Source of the DNA: CBDCTM01 sp965222005
GTDB lineage: Bacteria > Bacteroidota > Bacteroidia > Chitinophagales > Saprospiraceae
Reading direction: 5' to 3'
Length of the DNA: 64,000 bases
Assembly: GCA_965222005.1 (NCBI GenBank)
Contig: OZ244935.1
Location: 682,001-746,000, forward strand
Below are positions 60,983-64,000 of this stretch, in pieces (position 1 is the stretch's first letter; every line of letters begins with the position of its first letter). The position numbers and the translations under genes are program-made. The notes beneath the pieces are model-generated. The model saw only the letters and a list, made by a program, of their open reading frames with translations, ran no database searches and was not told where the DNA came from.

Positions 60983-61657
60983 TTAATTATACCGTCTTCT
61001 GATCAGTTTGATTAAGTTTTTGGCCTTGTTCTTTTTATTCTTTCGTGCCCAATTGTACTTGTGGGCGATATGCCTGGAAAGGTAGGCCTTGGCTTCTTCG
61101 AAGGTAGTAAAGGTGTCGAGGGTTTTCATGGCTTCATTGAACACCTCTTTTTCACCGCCAAACAGCTCATTGATGGTAAATATCTTTTCATTCAGGCCCA
61201 TAGCTTTGGTCAGGTTGCGGATGGGTGCCTGGCTCAACTTTTCCGATAGATCGCTAGCCTCTTTATGCTCAAACAGCGCTTCGTACTCAGCACCGCTATC
61301 TGCTTTGGGTGCCGGTTTAGCTTTCTCCTTGGCGGAAGCGGAAGGCACAGGCTCCACCTTCTCTACAGCCTGCCGGGAGGGTGCCTCCTCAGCCTTTGGT
61401 GGCGGGGGCGCTTTGGGGGAGGCAGGTTTGGGTTCCTCTGCTTTAGGAATTTTCGGTAAGGGCTCCACCTTTGGTAGCTTCTTATCTTTCTTATTCTGTT
61501 GCTTCATTTCTTCCGACGAAAAGGCACCATACAACTGGCGAATATAACTGAGCATCAGATCCTGCTCAAAGATGTCGATGTGTTTTTCATCCAAAGTCAT
61601 GCTTTGGTACAATCGGTTTATCTTTTCCAGGATTATCTTTGCCTGCTTTAAATTCAT
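60983..61657 (-). CDS. Hypothetical protein with Pro/Lys-rich linker and helical ends
   Basis: 224 residues. Helical N-terminus (MNLKQAKIILEKINRLYQSM), a central Pro/Lys/Glu-rich disordered part (about 62-125) and a basic helical C-terminus (NWARKNKKNKAKNLIKLIRR). TKAMGLNEKIFTINELFGGE is a block that recurs in Bacteroidota hypothetical proteins of this build. It has no signal or catalytic motif. The basic end suggests binding of nucleic acid or membrane. Not further assigned. Confidence 0.7.
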   Translation of the reverse strand: MNLKQAKIILEKINRLYQSMTLDEKHIDIFEQDLMLSYIRQLYGAFSSEEMKQQNKKDKKLPKVEPLPKIPKAEEPKPASPKAPPPPKAEEAPSRQAVEKVEPVPSASAKEKAKPAPKADSGAEYEALFEHKEASDLSEKLSQAPIRNLTKAMGLNEKIFTINELFGGEKEVFNEAMKTLDTFTTFEEAKAYLSRHIAHKYNWARKNKKNKAKNLIKLIRRRYN

Positions 61658-61815
61658 AAATTAGAAATTTTTAACGTTTCAATCCAAATTACTCACATTA
61701 TTACTAACTTCAAGCTCGCCTGGATATTGGCGGGCCCCGCGTTTACATATTTTAGACGCATACAAAGTAAAGATGTTTTATTGAGACGGCAAAAATAAGC
61801 CTTCAATCAAGCAAT

Positions 61816-62466
61816 ATGTTTTTAGAACCACATTTCAAAGGTCAGCGCAGTGGCTGGATAGAGGTGATCTGCGGCTCGATGTTTTCGGGCAAAACCGAAG
61901 AGCTGATCCGCCGTCTCAAGCGAGCTAAAATAGCCGGCCAGCAAGTCGAAATTTTCAAACCTCAGGTCGATACCCGATACAGCAATGGCGAGGTGATTTC
62001 GCATGATGCCAACTCCATTACTTCTGTATCAGTGGAGCACTCTTCGGCCCTGTTGAATTATGCAGAGTCCGTCAGTGTGATCGGTATTGATGAGGCACAG
62101 TTTTTTGACATGGAGCTGCCGCAGGTGTGTCAGCACCTGGCTCTCAGAGGCATCCGCGTCATCGCTGCCGGGCTGGACATGGATTATCAGGGCAAACCTT
62201 TCGGCCCTATTCCCAACCTGCTGTCGGTGGCCGAATACATTACTAAAGTACATGCCATTTGCCAGCATTGCGGCAATCTGGCTACCCATTCCTACCGTCT
62301 TTCTGATGATAAGGAAAGGGTGGTGCTGGGAGAAAAAGACCGATACGAGGCGCGTTGCCGAACCTGCTACCACATGGGCAACATCCTCGATTTGCGCGTC
62401 AACCAAAATAAGGAAGAGCAAAAGGCAGCCGGCCCCAATCTCTTTACCGGCAAGAAAAAGAAATAA
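61816..62466 (+). CDS. tdk: Thymidine kinase (type II)
   Basis: 216 residues. It phosphorylates thymidine in nucleotide salvage. Walker A GSMFSGKTEELIRRLKRA, the catalytic/Mg Asp in VIGIDEAQFFD, the lasso region GLDMDYQGKPFGPIPNLL and the zinc site CQHCGNLATHSYR with CRTCYH are all intact. Normal length. It ends 11 bp before the next gene. Confidence 0.95.
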   Translation: MFLEPHFKGQRSGWIEVICGSMFSGKTEELIRRLKRAKIAGQQVEIFKPQVDTRYSNGEVISHDANSITSVSVEHSSALLNYAESVSVIGIDEAQFFDMELPQVCQHLALRGIRVIAAGLDMDYQGKPFGPIPNLLSVAEYITKVHAICQHCGNLATHSYRLSDDKERVVLGEKDRYEARCRTCYHMGNILDLRVNQNKEEQKAAGPNLFTGKKKK

Positions 62467-62477
62467 GCCTCAAAACA

Positions 62478-63539
62478 GTGAAAATACTTGAAGATTCCAG
62501 CCAGTTTTTAATACGCCGCGCCACGTTCATTTTGCTGGTCACGCTGGTTACATTGGCCTTTTTGGGGTTGATCCAGGATTTTTTAATGGCTTCCTTTTGG
62601 GCCTCTGTTTTGGCTGTGATTTTCCACCGCACCTATCGCATTATCCGGATTTATGTGAAAGGGCGCTCCAATCTGGCTGCCCTGCTCACTATCCTGCTCA
62701 TCCTATTTGTAGTCATCTTGCCGCTTTTCATCATCACCGTAGCTTTGGTTGATGAATCGGCTCAACTCTATCAACGCATTAATTCCGGAGAGATCAACCT
62801 GCCCGGGCTTATCGAACAGCTCCAGAATCAGCTGCCATTGGTGCAAAGTTGGGCCGAAAGTATTGGCATCAATATTTCCGACTACCAAGATGGGCTCAGA
62901 GGTGCCGCCTTACAAATCACACAAACCATCGCCAACCAGGCGCTATCCTACGTCGGTAATGCGCTGAATTTTACCATACAGTTTGTACTGATGCTCTACC
63001 TGTTGTTTTTCTTTCTTCGCGACGGCCAACTCATTCTTCGCCAGCTCATCCGAGCCGTACCGATGGGTGACAAAAGAGAGTGGACACTCTTGCACCGGAC
63101 GGCAAGCGTAGCCAGAGCAGCGCTCAAAGGAACTATGATAGTGGCCATCGTTCAGGGGAGTATAGGCGGATTGCTTTTTTGGTTACTAGACATTGAAGGG
63201 GCTGTGCTTTGGGGCGTGCTGATGACGCTCTTTTCCCTACTGCCAGTAGGAGGAAGCGGTATTGTATGGGTGCCTGCTGCTATCATCCTGCTTATACAGG
63301 GTGCTTATACCAAAGCCATCATAATAATTATTGTCGGCTCATTGATCATTGGCCTGATCGACAATCTGCTGCGCCCCATCCTCGTGGGCCGCGATACCCA
63401 AATGCCCGATTACCTCATCCTGCTGTCCACCCTCGGTGGCATTACCTGCTTTGGGCTTTCCGGCTTTGTCATCGGCCCGATTATCGCTGCCGTTTTCCTC
63501 ACCTGCTGGGATCTGATGGGCAGGGATTATGGAGGGTGA
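62478..63539 (+). CDS. AI-2E/PerM-family transporter
   Basis: 353 residues from a GTG at 62478, 11 bp after tdk. About eight membrane helices with a soluble loop (about 90-160) between helices three and four. Family blocks: LLTILLILFVVILPLFI, TIQFVLMLYLLFFFLRDG, TMIVAIVQGSIGGLLFWLLD, SLLPVGGSGIVWVPAA, LIDNLLRPILVGRDTQMPDY and GFVIGPIIAAVFLTCW. Members export small signals or act as Na+/H+ antiporters; substrate not inferable. Confidence 0.88.
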   Translation: MKILEDSSQFLIRRATFILLVTLVTLAFLGLIQDFLMASFWASVLAVIFHRTYRIIRIYVKGRSNLAALLTILLILFVVILPLFIITVALVDESAQLYQRINSGEINLPGLIEQLQNQLPLVQSWAESIGINISDYQDGLRGAALQITQTIANQALSYVGNALNFTIQFVLMLYLLFFFLRDGQLILRQLIRAVPMGDKREWTLLHRTASVARAALKGTMIVAIVQGSIGGLLFWLLDIEGAVLWGVLMTLFSLLPVGGSGIVWVPAAIILLIQGAYTKAIIIIIVGSLIIGLIDNLLRPILVGRDTQMPDYLILLSTLGGITCFGLSGFVIGPIIAAVFLTCWDLMGRDYGG

Positions 63540-63644
63540 GGGGGCCGACAAGCGGATGCATAGACGGAAGACTTGCAGATTTTCAGACGGTCTGATTTTT
63601 TGCCATCTCTCGTCTGACCCTCCGTACATCTGACATCTGAAAAT

Positions 63645-64000
63645 CTAAAACTCCAACGCAGCTCCCAACACCATCCTTCTGGGCAGGCTATAAAAATCCG
63701 GATTGTTCAACCGCCATTGATAGGACAGCAGGAAGGACTCCACGCTCTGCCCCGACCGGCGCAGTGTTTCCAGCTCACCCTGTCCGAAAGCGGAAGCCAG
63801 ATAGCCATCATCGGTGGGCGAACCTGATGCTGGATAAACCTGAATAATGTTTCGCCGATCCAGTACATTTTGGATGCGCAAATATACGTTGAGCAATGTA
63901 GGCCGGGTGCTCCCCGGAGAGAGATTAAAGCGCTTGTTGATGCGTAAGTTGAGGGTGAAATGCCAGGGCAGGCGAGAGCCATTCAGCGCACCCACCGTGC
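63645..64000 (-). CDS. TonB-dependent receptor, C-terminal part (5' end beyond window)
   Basis: The leftward frame is open to the right edge, so this is a partial gene; a GTG at 63995 is not the start. The visible 118 residues are the last strands of an outer-membrane barrel: LPWHFTLNLRINKRFNL, LNVYLRIQNVLDRRNIIQVY, GSPTDDGYLAS, and a final RMVLGAALEF ending in Phe, as barrel proteins do. This pattern is typical of Bacteroidota TonB receptors. The ligand is unknown. Confidence 0.82.
   Translation of the reverse strand, partial: TVGALNGSRLPWHFTLNLRINKRFNLSPGSTRPTLLNVYLRIQNVLDRRNIIQVYPASGSPTDDGYLASAFGQGELETLRRSGQSVESFLLSYQWRLNNPDFYSLPRRMVLGAALEF

Noticed and set aside
1..64000. tRNA, rRNA, insertion sequence or integrase genes
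   Set aside because: I looked for cloverleaf-type sequences, transposase/integrase motifs and terminal repeats and saw none that I can support.

Overview
The window is a 64 kb piece of a Bacteroidota chromosome, most likely from the Saprospiria/Lewinella side of the phylum. This rests on gene style, because no rRNA or tRNA gene is visible. Supporting features are type IX secretion (T9SS) C-terminal sorting domains, FG-GAP/ASPIC-UnbV proteins, a TonB-dependent receptor at the right edge, a DUF5723-type outer membrane protein, EAD11 domains, and promoter boxes of the TAnnTTTG type.

Layout. 1-8.6 kb: the 3' part of a giant secreted repeat protein with 21 near-identical 270-bp units, interrupted by a one-base frameshift near 1628. 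8.6-9.8 kb: an ATP-grasp enzyme. 9.8-24.7 kb: an accessory region holding a secreted HELGH metallopeptidase/FG-GAP protein, a 7-TM protein with a C-terminal EAD11 domain, two paralogous small proteins, a lipoprotein, a DUF1566 protein, a TPR-CHAT protease, an ECF-like sigma factor with a membrane anti-sigma/TPR partner, and an EAD11 protein fused to a CHAT-like domain that has lost both catalytic residues. 24.7-30.2 kb: a glycogen operon (esterase with a carbohydrate-binding module, pepA, glgA, glgC). 30-43.5 kb: mostly ordinary genes (HupE-like, DinB, TANGO2/NRDE, ATP-grasp, LysE, ASPIC-UnbV, TMTC-like, glucosaminidase, SH3, dprA, metallophosphoesterase, lipA). 44.6-46.5 kb: a Ras-like GTPase module. 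46.6-64 kb: polysaccharide deacetylase-like protein, upp, Na+/solute symporter, DUF5723 protein with a C-terminal frameshift, a histidine kinase with a pseudo-receiver, a subtilase-SPOR protein, rhomboid, pfkA, tdk, AI-2E-type transporter and a partial TonB receptor.

Main discovery. Four intergenic sites at about 14.0, 15.45, 16.87 and 22.29 kb share one large, exactly spaced symmetrical element: ATYG-N16-GTGAC-N26-GTCAC-N16-CAAT (76 bp). Each lies upstream of a leftward gene or operon. In three cases the distance from the left box to the start codon is nearly constant (46, 49 and 48 bp). The fourth copy sits between the sigma/anti-sigma pair and the DUF1566/TPR-CHAT operon. The element ties together the secreted protease, both small proteins, the EAD11 membrane protein, the lipoprotein and the CHAT protease, and suggests one regulon run by the neighbouring sigma factor. 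The sigma factor also carries, between its sigma2 and sigma4 regions, a segment resembling the N-terminus of its own anti-sigma partner. I propose that 10.1-24.7 kb encodes an undescribed protease-based signalling or conflict system. The function is inference; the repeats, spacing and motif losses are visible directly.
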